A stretch of DNA of 64,000 nt from Candidatus Methanomethylophilaceae archaeon (GTDB lineage Archaea; Thermoplasmatota; Thermoplasmata; Methanomassiliicoccales; Methanomethylophilaceae), in the NCBI GenBank assembly GCA_944321505.1, contig CALULN010000021.1, positions 1-64,000 on the forward strand, written 5' to 3'. Below are positions 48,089 through 57,018 of the stretch, piece by piece; positions within the stretch are counted from its first letter, which is position 1, and the number at the start of each line of letters is the position of its first letter. A program made the translations under genes and the position numbers. The notes beneath the pieces are model-generated. The model was not told the DNA's origin. It worked only from the letters and a program-made list of their open reading frames with translations, and ran no database searches.

Positions 48089-50968
48089 TCAACCGCACAT
48101 GCGGACGATGTCCCCGATGAGCTCCCCCTCCTGAGCCCTCCAGAACTCCGTATCGCATACCAGCACCAACCTTCTCTTCGCTCTGGACAGGGCTGTGTTG
48201 ATCACCTTGAGGCCGATATTCCCCTCGTCCGTCCTGCGGGAGCTGGAGAAGCGCAGATCCTTCTCGGCTTTCTTATTGGCTCTCCCGTCGCAGACCGAGA
48301 CTATCACCGTGTCCCACTCCCTGCCCTGGGACTTGTGTATGGTGAGCACATGGTCGCCTATCGTGCGACCGATCCTCTTGATCTCGGATACCTGATCCCT
48401 GTAAGCGGCCAGCACCACATAGTCATCGTCGTTGGCCAGCCTGTTGGCTCTGATGTAGTCGCACACCGCCTGAGCCTCCGGCTTGTTGATTCTGAGGCTA
48501 TTGCCTTTGGAATCCTTCGGGAACTCCTCCGTACGGGCATCGATGATCACGATGTCCAGCGATTCCGAGGCGCTGTCCATCCCAGTGCCGTACACGTGAC
48601 CGGCCAGCACCTCCGCCATGTTGGATCCGAACCTGTACGTCCTCTTCAGCATGGTGTGCGCGGTGAACGGGAAATCCGGCTCTTCGAAATGCCGGTACAT
48701 GCGGGCAAGAGCGTCCATGGAACCGTCGAAGTAATGGTCCATGTAGAGCGCGGACATGTCCCACAGGAAATTGCAGCGCTTGTCGCCGCCGTCATCGATC
48801 CACTCCAGAAGGTCCTCCCTCTTCAGCTCGCAGACCGGCGGCAGCTGCATATGGTCCCCCAGCATGGCTATGGGCACACCGAGCGTGAACAGCGACGCGG
48901 CCTGGATGCTGTTGCAGTAACCCGCCTCATCGACGAACACCCTGTCTACATCCAGCTTCTTGCGGCCATTGGACTCCCGCGGTCCAAATGAGATGATGAA
49001 CCGGGAGAGCGTCATAGCCACCACTTTGAATGTGCTGAGGTCCCCGGTCCTGTCCCGCGGGCGGATCCTATCGATTTCCACATCCAGCTCGGCGATCTCC
49101 TTCCTGATGCTGTCACCGCCCACCTCCTTCAGTTCATCCAGATAGTCGGTGCGGTCGTGGTCATACAGCAGTTTGCGGATGAACGACGCATACTCCGCCA
49201 CATTGCTTCTGGTGACCCTCATGGCGTTCACGGAGTACCGGTCGTCCCGGCGCATGGCATCCAGAACAGGAGCCAGCTTCTTCCAGATCCTGTCCCTGCC
49301 GGCATCATCGGCGGCCGAGATGCGCTCCGCATCCCCGACGGCGTCATCGCAGACCCCCCTGAGGGACTCGTACTCCCCCTCGAGGAGCACACGGGAGAGA
49401 TGGCGGTGCCTGCCGACCTTCTCGGCATGCTGCTTCTTCAAGCCCTTGTCCTCACATACATACGGGAACTCCCTGGCGAAATCGGATGTGGGAGTCCCAA
49501 CCCTCAGCACATCCTTCTGCGGGTCTATGATCCCTTTGATCTCCGGTTTGGACGAGAAAGCCTTGAGCAGCCCTCTGAGCACCTGTTCCAAAGCGACGTT
49601 CGTAGGCGCTATGACGGCGATGCGCTCGCCGTGGGAGATGGACTCGCATATGGACGTTGCCAGCACCGACTGGGTCTTGCCGGAACCCGGGACACCCCAC
49701 ACATACGAGAGGGGATTGGACAGCACAGATCTGACGGATGCCTCCTGCTCCTCCGAGATGCCGAAAGCGGCGATGATCCCGCTGTCGCGGTACACATTGG
49801 GGGCAGGAGGGAAGCGCATGTAGTCTCCATAATCGACGAAGAACGATTCCGTGCGCTCTGCCAGCCATTTCGTGTCAGTGAACAGTAGTATGTCACCGGG
49901 TTCGGACTCCAGAGCCTCCCGCAATTCGTTACTCGGATACAACTTTATCGTCCTGGCAGTGCGGTTGTAGCTGTCGAAACTCACCTGCGAGCCGGAGAAC
50001 TCCTTCCCGTCCACGATGATGCCGAGGGAATCGTCCACCTGCATCTGATATTTCATTTTGAGGATGAATCCGAAGGACGACGGCTCCGCTTTGATCACTT
50101 CGTTGGTGAAACGGGCCGTCTTCGGTTTGACTTCCTGCTCCTCCTGCAGCGCCGACCTGAATCCGCTGCTCGCCAGGATGCAGATGTCACCAACAATGCC
50201 CTCGCCGGACGAAGCGGTCAGTGTGCATGGCCTCCGGCTCTCAGGCCGCTGTGCCGGATCCACCGCCGGACCTGCTCCGGCTTTCGGGGATGACGCATTG
50301 GTAGCCCCGTTCGCCGGGACCCCTGCCCCCTGAGGCTTCGATGCGGTCGGTTCGGACGGTGCTGTGGCGGCATCGGATCCGTCCATGGATGAGATGAGAA
50401 CACCAAGCAGCTTCTCCAATTCGTCGGTGACGCCCAGTGACAGCATCTCAGACGCATTGATCATAGACAATATGGGCTCCATCGCCCGATGCAGGTTATA
50501 ATCAACATGCCCGCTATGGGAGACGGCATTCCTGATATTCCGGATGCGCTGTAACGGGGGGACGGCTTGCTTGGGAAGATCTGCTGGGATGAGCTTCATC
50601 TCTTCGATGATCTTCAGACAGGAAATGACGTCCATGTATGTGCGCACCGTATCGTTGCCTACATCCGTGGATACCGGGATGTCGCGAGAAAGATGGCATT
50701 CAAACCTCTTCGGCACGATCTCGTCGGCCCACCACGAGGTTCCATAACGGAAGCTCATCTCCGAGATGATGTAATCCTGCAGACCGATCTGGAAGGTATC
50801 CAGAGCACGGCGGACGAGTTCCTTGTTGTTCAGCTCGGGTCTAGAGGGCATCGGATCAGCCGGCCCTGGATTCCCATTCGAAGTCATTAACCTGGCGCAA
50901 CGTCCGTCACGCCGAATGCTGTTGCGGCCATCATGTTCCGCACCCGAGCCCTTAGCCGGCATACCCAT
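48089..50968 (-). CDS. HEPN (Swt1-type)-UPF1-like SF1 helicase
   Basis: The 959-residue protein begins with a Swt1-like HEPN domain (about 40-185): LDTFQIGLQDYIISEM, a WWADEIVPKRF segment, and the RNase-type motif RNAVSH with Arg146, Asn147 and His151. A linker and an OB/1B-like region (about 270-400) follow. The SF1 helicase core has Walker A GVPGSGKTQ near 424, Walker B VFVDEAG near 676, GDHMQLPP, RTYRFGSN, TIHKSQGREWDTV and NTALSRAKRRL. UPF1-type helicases move on RNA or DNA; HEPN domains with RNxxxH cut RNA. The ATG at 50968 suits the TATA box; a GTG at 50974 precedes it. Confidence 0.88.
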   Translation of the reverse strand: MGMPAKGSGAEHDGRNSIRRDGRCARLMTSNGNPGPADPMPSRPELNNKELVRRALDTFQIGLQDYIISEMSFRYGTSWWADEIVPKRFECHLSRDIPVSTDVGNDTVRTYMDVISCLKIIEEMKLIPADLPKQAVPPLQRIRNIRNAVSHSGHVDYNLHRAMEPILSMINASEMLSLGVTDELEKLLGVLISSMDGSDAATAPSEPTASKPQGAGVPANGATNASSPKAGAGPAVDPAQRPESRRPCTLTASSGEGIVGDICILASSGFRSALQEEQEVKPKTARFTNEVIKAEPSSFGFILKMKYQMQVDDSLGIIVDGKEFSGSQVSFDSYNRTARTIKLYPSNELREALESEPGDILLFTDTKWLAERTESFFVDYGDYMRFPPAPNVYRDSGIIAAFGISEEQEASVRSVLSNPLSYVWGVPGSGKTQSVLATSICESISHGERIAVIAPTNVALEQVLRGLLKAFSSKPEIKGIIDPQKDVLRVGTPTSDFAREFPYVCEDKGLKKQHAEKVGRHRHLSRVLLEGEYESLRGVCDDAVGDAERISAADDAGRDRIWKKLAPVLDAMRRDDRYSVNAMRVTRSNVAEYASFIRKLLYDHDRTDYLDELKEVGGDSIRKEIAELDVEIDRIRPRDRTGDLSTFKVVAMTLSRFIISFGPRESNGRKKLDVDRVFVDEAGYCNSIQAASLFTLGVPIAMLGDHMQLPPVCELKREDLLEWIDDGGDKRCNFLWDMSALYMDHYFDGSMDALARMYRHFEEPDFPFTAHTMLKRTYRFGSNMAEVLAGHVYGTGMDSASESLDIVIIDARTEEFPKDSKGNSLRINKPEAQAVCDYIRANRLANDDDYVVLAAYRDQVSEIKRIGRTIGDHVLTIHKSQGREWDTVIVSVCDGRANKKAEKDLRFSSSRRTDEGNIGLKVINTALSRAKRRLVLVCDTEFWRAQEGELIGDIVRMCG

Positions 50969-51010
50969 CTGCACCCTCTCCGAGAACAGTCTCTGACCGA
51001 CCGCTGCGTA

Positions 51011-51020
51011 GATATTTATT
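51011..51020 (-). promoter_or_regulatory. TATA box of the HEPN-helicase gene
   Basis: On the minus strand AATAAATATC is centred about 47 bp upstream of the chosen ATG; the predicted leader is about 20 nt. Confidence 0.5.
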
Positions 51021-51034
51021 CAGTCTTCTGGACA

Positions 51035-51054
51035 GTCAAAACATCAATGTTACC
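51035..51054. promoter_or_regulatory. Island operator copy 1, GTCAAAACATCAATGTTACC
   Basis: It starts 19-20 bp upstream of the TATA centre of the HEPN-helicase gene, the same geometry as copies 2 and 3. A second TTACC follows immediately. It may also touch expression of the divergent remnant gene at 51106. Confidence 0.55.
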
Positions 51055-51105
51055 TTACCCGCCCTGGACTCCGACAGAACGGACCGTCTGCCACACCTGC
51101 AGGCA

Positions 51106-51768
51106 ATGATGATATCACCACAAAGCATCCAAGACCTGATGAGAGCGATTCCCATCGGTGTGGATGACTTCCGGGAGATAATGGAGGCTGACGGATACTA
51201 CGTCGACAAGACGGCGCTCATCGACCACCTGCTGAAGGATAAGCTCACCAAGGTCCACCAGTTCGTACGCCCCCGCAGATTCGGGAAGAGCACCAACCTG
51301 AGCATGCTGGACTACTACTTCAACATGAGATACGCAGGCAACGATTGGTTCGATGGACTTGAGATATCGGATCTGCGCCCCGACGATCCTGAGAAGAACG
51401 CACACCCCGTCATATCGCTCAGTCTGAAGGATGCTTACACCTCGACATACGAGGAGTTCGAGATCAGTATGGGGATAAGGATGTCCGACATCTACCTGAA
51501 GTTCCCTGAGATTGCCGAATGCGGTTCCGTCCCGGCATCGCTCAGGAAAAGATACGAGGATGTCATCGAGAGGAGAGCGGCCGCACCGCTTCTGAAGAAC
51601 GCCCTTGGAGACCTGTCGGATGACGACCTGAGGGCCGTAGCTGCCGATGCCCTGGAGCAAATCAGGAAGATGGACTACACCCACGGCCTCCGGGGAAAGA
51701 CCCTGATGTACGGCATCGCATTCTCCGGCAAAAGGCCGGCAATAGCCTCGGACATCGTCGAGATGTGA
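51106..51768 (+). pseudogene. Truncated AAA-ATPase-like/PD-(D/E)XK (DUF1703) protein with internal deletion
   Basis: The 220-codon frame joins two ends of a family normally 500-570 residues long. Residues 1-150 match the AAA-ATPase-like start (AIPIGVDDFREIMEADGYYVDKTALIDHLL, motif VRPRRFGKSTNLSML). Residues 175-215 match the extreme C-terminus of the nuclease domain (QIRKMDYTHGLRGKTLMYGIAFSGKRP, split). The middle, including the rest of the ATPase and the PD-(D/E)XK core, is gone without a frame break. It may still be translated but should be inactive. It marks the edge of the accessory island. Confidence 0.75.
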
Positions 51769-51800
51769 CGCTCCGATTGCGGATGGACGATCATATAGCA

Positions 51801-51810
51801 AACATTATAT
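51801..51810 (+). promoter_or_regulatory. TATA box of the 5S rRNA gene
   Basis: AACATTATAT(A) lies about 27 bp upstream of the 5S 5' end, as expected for a separately transcribed archaeal rRNA. Confidence 0.55.
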
Positions 51811-51832
51811 ACCACCCAGCTATCCCATCCTC

Positions 51833-51958
51833 TGGCATGACGGCCATAGCGGCGGGGTCACACCCGGTCCCATTCCGAACCCGGCAGTAAAGTCCGTCCG
51901 CGTACCCGTCTGTACTGTATTGCGCAAGCGTACGGGAACACGGGCACGCTGTCAGCCA
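51833..51958 (+). rRNA. rrf: 5S ribosomal RNA
   Basis: Conserved 5S elements are readable: GGCCATAGCGGCGGGG, GGTCCCATTCCGAACCCGG (51879-51897) and AGTAAAGTCCG. Helix I closes between 51833-51841 (TGGC and TGAC with one bulged A) and 51951-51958 (GTCAGCCA). Ends are accurate to a few bases. No 16S or 23S gene adjoins it. The gene stands between the accessory island and ppsA. Confidence 0.93.
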
Positions 51959-52053
51959 CTTCTCCCATCACTTCTTCGGGGCATTCTATGCGCTCCGCAC
52001 CAAGGGATCCCTCGGAACCCATCAAACTCATGGCGCATCCCCCTTCCGTCTCC

Positions 52054-52064
52054 GTTTTTGTTTT
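52054..52064 (+). terminator. T-rich tract downstream of 5S rRNA
   Basis: GTTTTTGTTTTAG, about 95 bp after the 5S end, is the only T-rich tract before ppsA and is a plausible archaeal terminator. No stem-loop accompanies it. Confidence 0.35.
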
Positions 52065-52191
52065 AGTTGAAAATCAAATAATACAGCGTTTCGGACCCTT
52101 CCGACGGGAAAGGATATTAAACGCGACGCCAATCGACAGCCAACGCGCCGAAGGGGCGCCCGAAACCATTCGCAACGAGTGAGTGACCATC

Positions 52192-54504
52192 ATGAAGAAG
52201 ATCGTAGATGTCAACGAACTGCGTGTGACCGACATACCCATCGTGGGAGGCAAGGGCGCCAACCTCGGAGAGCTCACCATGGCAGGCTTCCCGGTGCCCA
52301 ACGCCTTCGTCCTCACCACGGGGGCGTATGACTACTTCATCGAGAAGAGCAGCGTCATGGACCTGATCAACAAGGAGCTGGCAGGGATCGACAGGACCTC
52401 CGACCAGTCCCTGGCCGACGCGTCCAAGCGCATCAGGGACGCCTTCGAGTCCTTCGAGATCCCCAAGGACCTGATGGACGACATACGCAAGAGCTACGCC
52501 AAGCTGTTCGCCAAGGGCAAGGAGGGATTCGTGGCCGTCAGGTCCTCCGCCACCGCCGAGGACCTCCCCGACGCCAGCTTCGCCGGGCAGCAGGAGACCT
52601 ACCTGAACGTCCACGGGGAGGAGGACCTCTTCGACAAGATCCGCAAGTGCTGGTCCTCCCTCTTCACCGCCAGGGCCATCGCCTACAGGGAGAAGCAGGG
52701 CTTCGCCCACGAGGACGTGAAGCTGGCGGTGGTGGTGCAGAAGATGGTGAACTCGGAGGTCTCCGGGATCATGTTCACCGTGGACCCCAACAGCGGGGCC
52801 AAGGAGATCGTCATCGAGGGCGGATACGGCCTGGGAGAGGCGATCGTGGGCGGAGAGGTCACCCCCGACACCTACAAGATCGACAAGGACAACATGAGCA
52901 TCAAGGCCCGCAGGATCTCCACCCAGAAGTGGAAGTACACCAAGGGCCCGGACGGCAGCACCGTGAAGGAGGACATCCCCGAGGAGAAGCAGGCCGTCCA
53001 GAAGATCGAGGACCGCAGGGTCGTCGAGATCGCCGAAATCGGCCGCCAGATCGAGATACACTACGAGAAGCCCATGGACATGGAGTGGTGCATCGAGGAC
53101 GGGAAGGTCTACATCGTGCAGGCCAGGCCCATCACCGCCGTGGGCAACTCCGCGGTCAACGAGACCGTCCAGACCGAGGCCGCCAGCGAGGACATCCTCA
53201 CCACCGGCCTGGGAGCCAGCCCCGGACTGGCATCCGGGAGGGTCATCATCTACGACGAGAGCATGAGCCTGGATGTCGTGAAGGACGGCGACGTGCTGGT
53301 CACCGGCATGACCATGCCCGACATGGTCCCCGCCATGAGCAGGGCCGCCGCCATCGTCACCGACGAGGGAGGCATGACCTGCCACGCGGCCATCATCTCC
53401 AGGGAGCTGGGGACCCCCTGCGTCGTGGGCACCGGCAACGCCACCTCCATCCTCAGCGACGGCATGATGATCACCGTGGACGGCACCACCGGAACCGTCT
53501 ACAAGGGCGAGATCACCGCCAAGGCCTCCGGAGCGGAGGCCGTCGCGGCCACCGTCATCGCAGCGGACCCCGTGCCGGTCACCGGCACCGGGGTCATGGT
53601 CAACATGAGCATGCCCAACAAGGCGGAGGAGATCGCCACCCTCCCGGTGGACGGCGTCGGGCTCATGAGGTCCGAGTTCCTGTTCACCAACTACATCGGC
53701 GAGCACCCCCTGGCGGTCATCGCCGAGGGCAGGGCCGACGAGCTGGTGGACAAGCTGGCGGAGGGCATCGCCAAGGTCTGCCGCGTCTTCTACCCCAGGA
53801 AGATCGTCCTCAGGACCTCCGACTTCAAGACCAACGAGTACCGCGACATGAAGGGCGGCCTGGACTACGAGCCCCTGGAGTCCAACCCCATGATCGGATG
53901 GAGGGGCTGCTCCAGGTACGTCTCCCCCGACTACAGGGAGGCGTTCCTCTGCGAGCTCAGGGCCATCAAGAAGGTCCGCCAGGAGATGGGCATGAAGAAC
54001 CTGAACGTCATGCTGCCCTTCGTCAGGACCGTCGACGAGGCCAGGGAGATCGTGGGCATGATGGAGGACATGGGCCTGAAGAGGAACAGGGACTTCCACC
54101 TGTACTTCATGGCCGAGATCCCCGCCAACATCATCATGGCGGACGAGTTCTCCAAGTACTGCGACGGGTTCTCCATAGGCTCCAACGACCTGACCCAGCT
54201 CACCATGGGCGCGGACAGGGACTCCGATATCCTGGGGCGCATGGGATACTTCGACGAGCGCAACGACGCGGTCAAGAGGAGCATCAGCCACCTGATCAAG
54301 GTGGCCCACGCCAACGGCAAGACCGTGGGCATCTGCGGCCAGGGACCCAGCGTCTACCCCGAGTTCACCGAGTTCCTGGTGAGAGAGGGCATAGACTATG
54401 TATCCCTCAACCCCGACACCGTGGTGAAGACCAAGAAGATGATCGCATCCGTGGAGCAGAAGATCATCCTCGAGGGTCTCAGGGAGCTCAGGAGCCGCCA
54501 GTGA
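52192..54504 (+). CDS. ppsA: Phosphoenolpyruvate synthase
   Basis: PpsA converts pyruvate and ATP to PEP, AMP and phosphate for gluconeogenesis. The 770-residue protein has the ATP-grasp N-domain (GGKGANLGELTMAGFPVPNAF split, SFAGQQETYLNV), the phospho-His swivelling domain with GGMTCHAAIISRELGTP (His398), and the TIM barrel with VDGVGLMRSEFL, LPFVRTVDEA and the conserved NDLTQLTMG. Length is standard. ATG 52192 is preferred to an upstream GTG at 52183. GATATTAA at 52113-52120 is the likely TATA box. Confidence 0.96.
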   Translation: MKKIVDVNELRVTDIPIVGGKGANLGELTMAGFPVPNAFVLTTGAYDYFIEKSSVMDLINKELAGIDRTSDQSLADASKRIRDAFESFEIPKDLMDDIRKSYAKLFAKGKEGFVAVRSSATAEDLPDASFAGQQETYLNVHGEEDLFDKIRKCWSSLFTARAIAYREKQGFAHEDVKLAVVVQKMVNSEVSGIMFTVDPNSGAKEIVIEGGYGLGEAIVGGEVTPDTYKIDKDNMSIKARRISTQKWKYTKGPDGSTVKEDIPEEKQAVQKIEDRRVVEIAEIGRQIEIHYEKPMDMEWCIEDGKVYIVQARPITAVGNSAVNETVQTEAASEDILTTGLGASPGLASGRVIIYDESMSLDVVKDGDVLVTGMTMPDMVPAMSRAAAIVTDEGGMTCHAAIISRELGTPCVVGTGNATSILSDGMMITVDGTTGTVYKGEITAKASGAEAVAATVIAADPVPVTGTGVMVNMSMPNKAEEIATLPVDGVGLMRSEFLFTNYIGEHPLAVIAEGRADELVDKLAEGIAKVCRVFYPRKIVLRTSDFKTNEYRDMKGGLDYEPLESNPMIGWRGCSRYVSPDYREAFLCELRAIKKVRQEMGMKNLNVMLPFVRTVDEAREIVGMMEDMGLKRNRDFHLYFMAEIPANIIMADEFSKYCDGFSIGSNDLTQLTMGADRDSDILGRMGYFDERNDAVKRSISHLIKVAHANGKTVGICGQGPSVYPEFTEFLVREGIDYVSLNPDTVVKTKKMIASVEQKIILEGLRELRSRQ

Positions 54505-54562
54505 GTCCAAGCGGGGCCTCAGGCCCCGCCCTTACACATCCTCCCACAGATTTCTCACCGAC

Positions 54563-55930
54563 TCATCTGTACCAGCAGATATCCTTCAGGGACACCAGCG
54601 TCGCGTCCCTCTCGTCGGCGCATGCCTCCAGCTCGGGCGTGAACCCCCCTTTGGAGAACAGGGCGTACCTCCTCTTCCCGGGAGCCCTGACCCTCATGGA
54701 CTTCTCCTCCAGCTCGTCCAGCACGCTCAGGCCGACGGCGGAGTCGCGGTAGCGGCAGTCGCAGAACAGGGTCTGGGACCTGTCGTCGGATTCGGCGACG
54801 ATGTCTATGCGGTCCATGCTCCTGCGGCCGTCGGAACCCCACCACATACCGATCTCCCCCGGGGCCATGTCGAAGAAGGCGTGGTTCCCCTCGATGAACT
54901 GGACGCATATCTCACGGAACGCAGAGCGGACCAGCGCGTCCATGCCCGCAGATGCTAACGGACCGTACAGATCATCCTCGGCACGGTAGTCTATGATGGA
55001 CTGGTTCCCCTCCACGAAGGAGTACCACAGCCTGGCCGCCGGGTCCCGTATGCGGTACATGCTCCGCCTTGAATCGGGTTCCCCGTACGGCGAGAGCCTC
55101 TCAGCGACACCTTCTCTCACAAGGGACGACAGATAAGTGGAGCAGGCGGCTGCGCTGCCGATGCCGGATCTCTCCACGATGTCGCCCATGCGGAGCATCC
55201 CGCTCCCGATGGATGACAGGATGGCCACATAGGCGTCGGAGCCCCGAAGGGATGTGCGCGAAAGCGGGTCACGATACCATGCGCCGTCCGGGGACAGCAG
55301 CAGACGGTCGATCCCCCACTGGACCCCGCTGCGGACGTCCATGGACGAGATAATCGACGGCTCCCCGCCGGTGACCGCATAGACTCCGACGGCATCCTCC
55401 GGGGACAGGAACGGGAATGCCTGAACGACCTCCGAGAACCTCAGCGGACCCAGGCCGATGGTGTTCAGGGCGGTTCCGTAGCGCCTTCCCGCGGTGCATC
55501 CGGTAGATCCGACCAGCACCAGCATCACATCCGAACCGCGGAACGCCCCCGAGCGCACGGCCTCTGCGACGGGGTCGTCGTCCTCCGGGAACCTGTCGTA
55601 CCCGTCCACCACCAGGACGATCCTCCCCTTCTCCGACAGCTTGGACACGAATCCGGCGGCATCCTGGAATGATGAGAACCTCACCAGGCTGCGGAGCCCT
55701 TTGTACATGGACTTGGAGACTGCCGTCGATAAAGCGGCCAGGTTGCGGTCCCTCCCCCCGGCAACGGCGGTGAACGGCACCACCCTCCTGCCGCGGCAGA
55801 ACTCCCTCATCAGAGAGGTCTTGCCGCATCCGCGGGGCCCCTCCACCGATGCGATGACGAACCCCGGCGTCGAATAGAGAGCCTCCAGACGTCCGATCTC
55901 CCTGTCCCTTCCGAAGAATGCGCGACTCAA
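54563..55930 (-). CDS. Archaeal-type AAA ATPase with C-terminal DUF234
   Basis: The 455-residue protein has FFGRDREIGRLEALY, Walker A GPRGCGKTSL (about 30-39), Walker B IVLVVDGYDRF near 105, a winged-helix linker (about 235-300), and a DUF234-like PD-(D/E)XK-type domain (about 300-440) with IDIVAESDDRSQTLFCDCRYRD. Such ATPases are numerous in archaea and of unknown function, often in mobile or defence settings. The start codon is TTG (55930), about 37 bp below the CATAAATAAG box at 55962-55971; no better ATG exists upstream. Confidence 0.85.
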   Translation of the reverse strand: MSRAFFGRDREIGRLEALYSTPGFVIASVEGPRGCGKTSLMREFCRGRRVVPFTAVAGGRDRNLAALSTAVSKSMYKGLRSLVRFSSFQDAAGFVSKLSEKGRIVLVVDGYDRFPEDDDPVAEAVRSGAFRGSDVMLVLVGSTGCTAGRRYGTALNTIGLGPLRFSEVVQAFPFLSPEDAVGVYAVTGGEPSIISSMDVRSGVQWGIDRLLLSPDGAWYRDPLSRTSLRGSDAYVAILSSIGSGMLRMGDIVERSGIGSAAACSTYLSSLVREGVAERLSPYGEPDSRRSMYRIRDPAARLWYSFVEGNQSIIDYRAEDDLYGPLASAGMDALVRSAFREICVQFIEGNHAFFDMAPGEIGMWWGSDGRRSMDRIDIVAESDDRSQTLFCDCRYRDSAVGLSVLDELEEKSMRVRAPGKRRYALFSKGGFTPELEACADERDATLVSLKDICWYR

Positions 55931-55997
55931 CTAAATCTCCATTTACTAAAACACGATTTGCTTATTTATGGATTCGGGAGCGTGGGACGCCCCACAA

Positions 55998-56011
55998 TTG
56001 ATAAAAAAAGA
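55998..56011 (-). terminator. Poly-T terminator of the CBS-ParB gene
   Basis: On the minus strand, CTTCTTTTTTTATC begins about 17 bp after the stop codon. A GTGGG/CCCAC hairpin lies just beyond (55982-55995). Confidence 0.55.
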
Positions 56012-56027
56012 AGTAGCGAGCGTATGC

Positions 56028-56864
56028 TCACTGGATGGCTTCCTTCAGCCTCTTGTTGATGGCCTCGGTCTCCTCGTCGGGGAGGAGGACGGTGGTCATC
56101 TCGATGAACGGGTGCTTGGACCCCTCGATGATCTTCACGTCGTCCAAGGAATGCAATCCCCACCTGTCCGCGGTCCTCTCCAGGCCGAGGGGCACGCTGA
56201 GGATGTTGGGCTCCAGGACGATGGCGCGGAAGGTCTTGGCGCCCATCTCCTTGGCGGCCATGGCGCGGTGGTGACCGTCCACCAGGAGGTAGCCGTACTC
56301 CCTCTTCACCACGATGAGGGGTTCGTTGAGGCCGCGCTTCAGTTCGTACTGCCTGCCGATGAGCTCGTCCCTGTACACCTCTTTCTGGGTGGGGCGGGCA
56401 AGCTCCACCGGGACATCCATGGTTATGACCTTCATCCTGATGCCGTTCTGCTGCTCCAGGAAGGTCTTGACGCTCATGACCTTGGAGGGACGGGACTTCT
56501 CGATCTGCGACCTGACGATGTCGATGTTGGAGATGATCCCCACCAGCTTCTTGTTCTCGTCCACCACCGGCAGGTTGCGGAGGCCATACCTGAAGAGCAC
56601 GCGGATGGCGTCGTCGATGGTCATGCTGGGGCGGCAGCATATGGTGCCCCGCTTCATGACCTCGCGCATCCTGACGTCCTGCTTGTCATGGTAGCGGAGG
56701 AGCTCCTTGGCGGTGACGAAGCCCAGGAGGTATCCGCGCTCGGCGATGGGGAACCCGTGGAAGTTGGAATCGATCATCTTCTCGGAGACCTCCCTGACCG
56801 TCATCTCCGGGGTGACGGAGACCACGTCCTTGACCATGTACTCTTCAACTGTGGGCGACGACAT
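56028..56864 (-). CDS. CBS-pair protein with ParB/SerK-like domain
   Basis: The 278-residue protein has two CBS domains (about 8-125; MVKDVVSVTPEMTVREVSEKM and VMKRGTICCRPSMTIDDAIRVLF) and a C-terminal ParB/Srx-fold domain with GYLLVDGHHRAMAAKEMG near residue 213. Archaeal free-serine kinase SerK has this fold and motif, and CBS-SerK fusions occur. Regulation by adenosine nucleotides through CBS would fit. DNA binding is an alternative, but no HTH follows. Serine kinase assignment is inference. Confidence 0.8.
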   Translation of the reverse strand: MSSPTVEEYMVKDVVSVTPEMTVREVSEKMIDSNFHGFPIAERGYLLGFVTAKELLRYHDKQDVRMREVMKRGTICCRPSMTIDDAIRVLFRYGLRNLPVVDENKKLVGIISNIDIVRSQIEKSRPSKVMSVKTFLEQQNGIRMKVITMDVPVELARPTQKEVYRDELIGRQYELKRGLNEPLIVVKREYGYLLVDGHHRAMAAKEMGAKTFRAIVLEPNILSVPLGLERTADRWGLHSLDDVKIIEGSKHPFIEMTTVLLPDEETEAINKRLKEAIQ

Positions 56865-57018
56865 GTTGCAACCTTGAGCCCTGGATGGTTTTAAGGTTAT
56901 AATACAAAGCGCGGACCACCGGAGTTGTCGGCACTGATGGATTGCATAAAACTTCCTGCTGGATGCTTCCTCATTCTAATAATCATTAAATAGTACATGT
57001 CCATACATGGCTTCACAC

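Noticed and set aside
41700-51830. Integrative mobile element as the cause of the low-GC island
   Set aside because: I found no integrase, transposase, terminal repeats or tRNA-linked direct repeats; the 5S gene at the edge is not visibly duplicated. Horizontal gain remains possible without a recognisable vehicle.
52117-54510. Long open frame (797 codons) antisense to ppsA
   Set aside because: It is rich in His, Asp, Gly and Val with no family motifs, as expected from the opposite strand of a high-GC gene; ppsA itself is complete and well matched.
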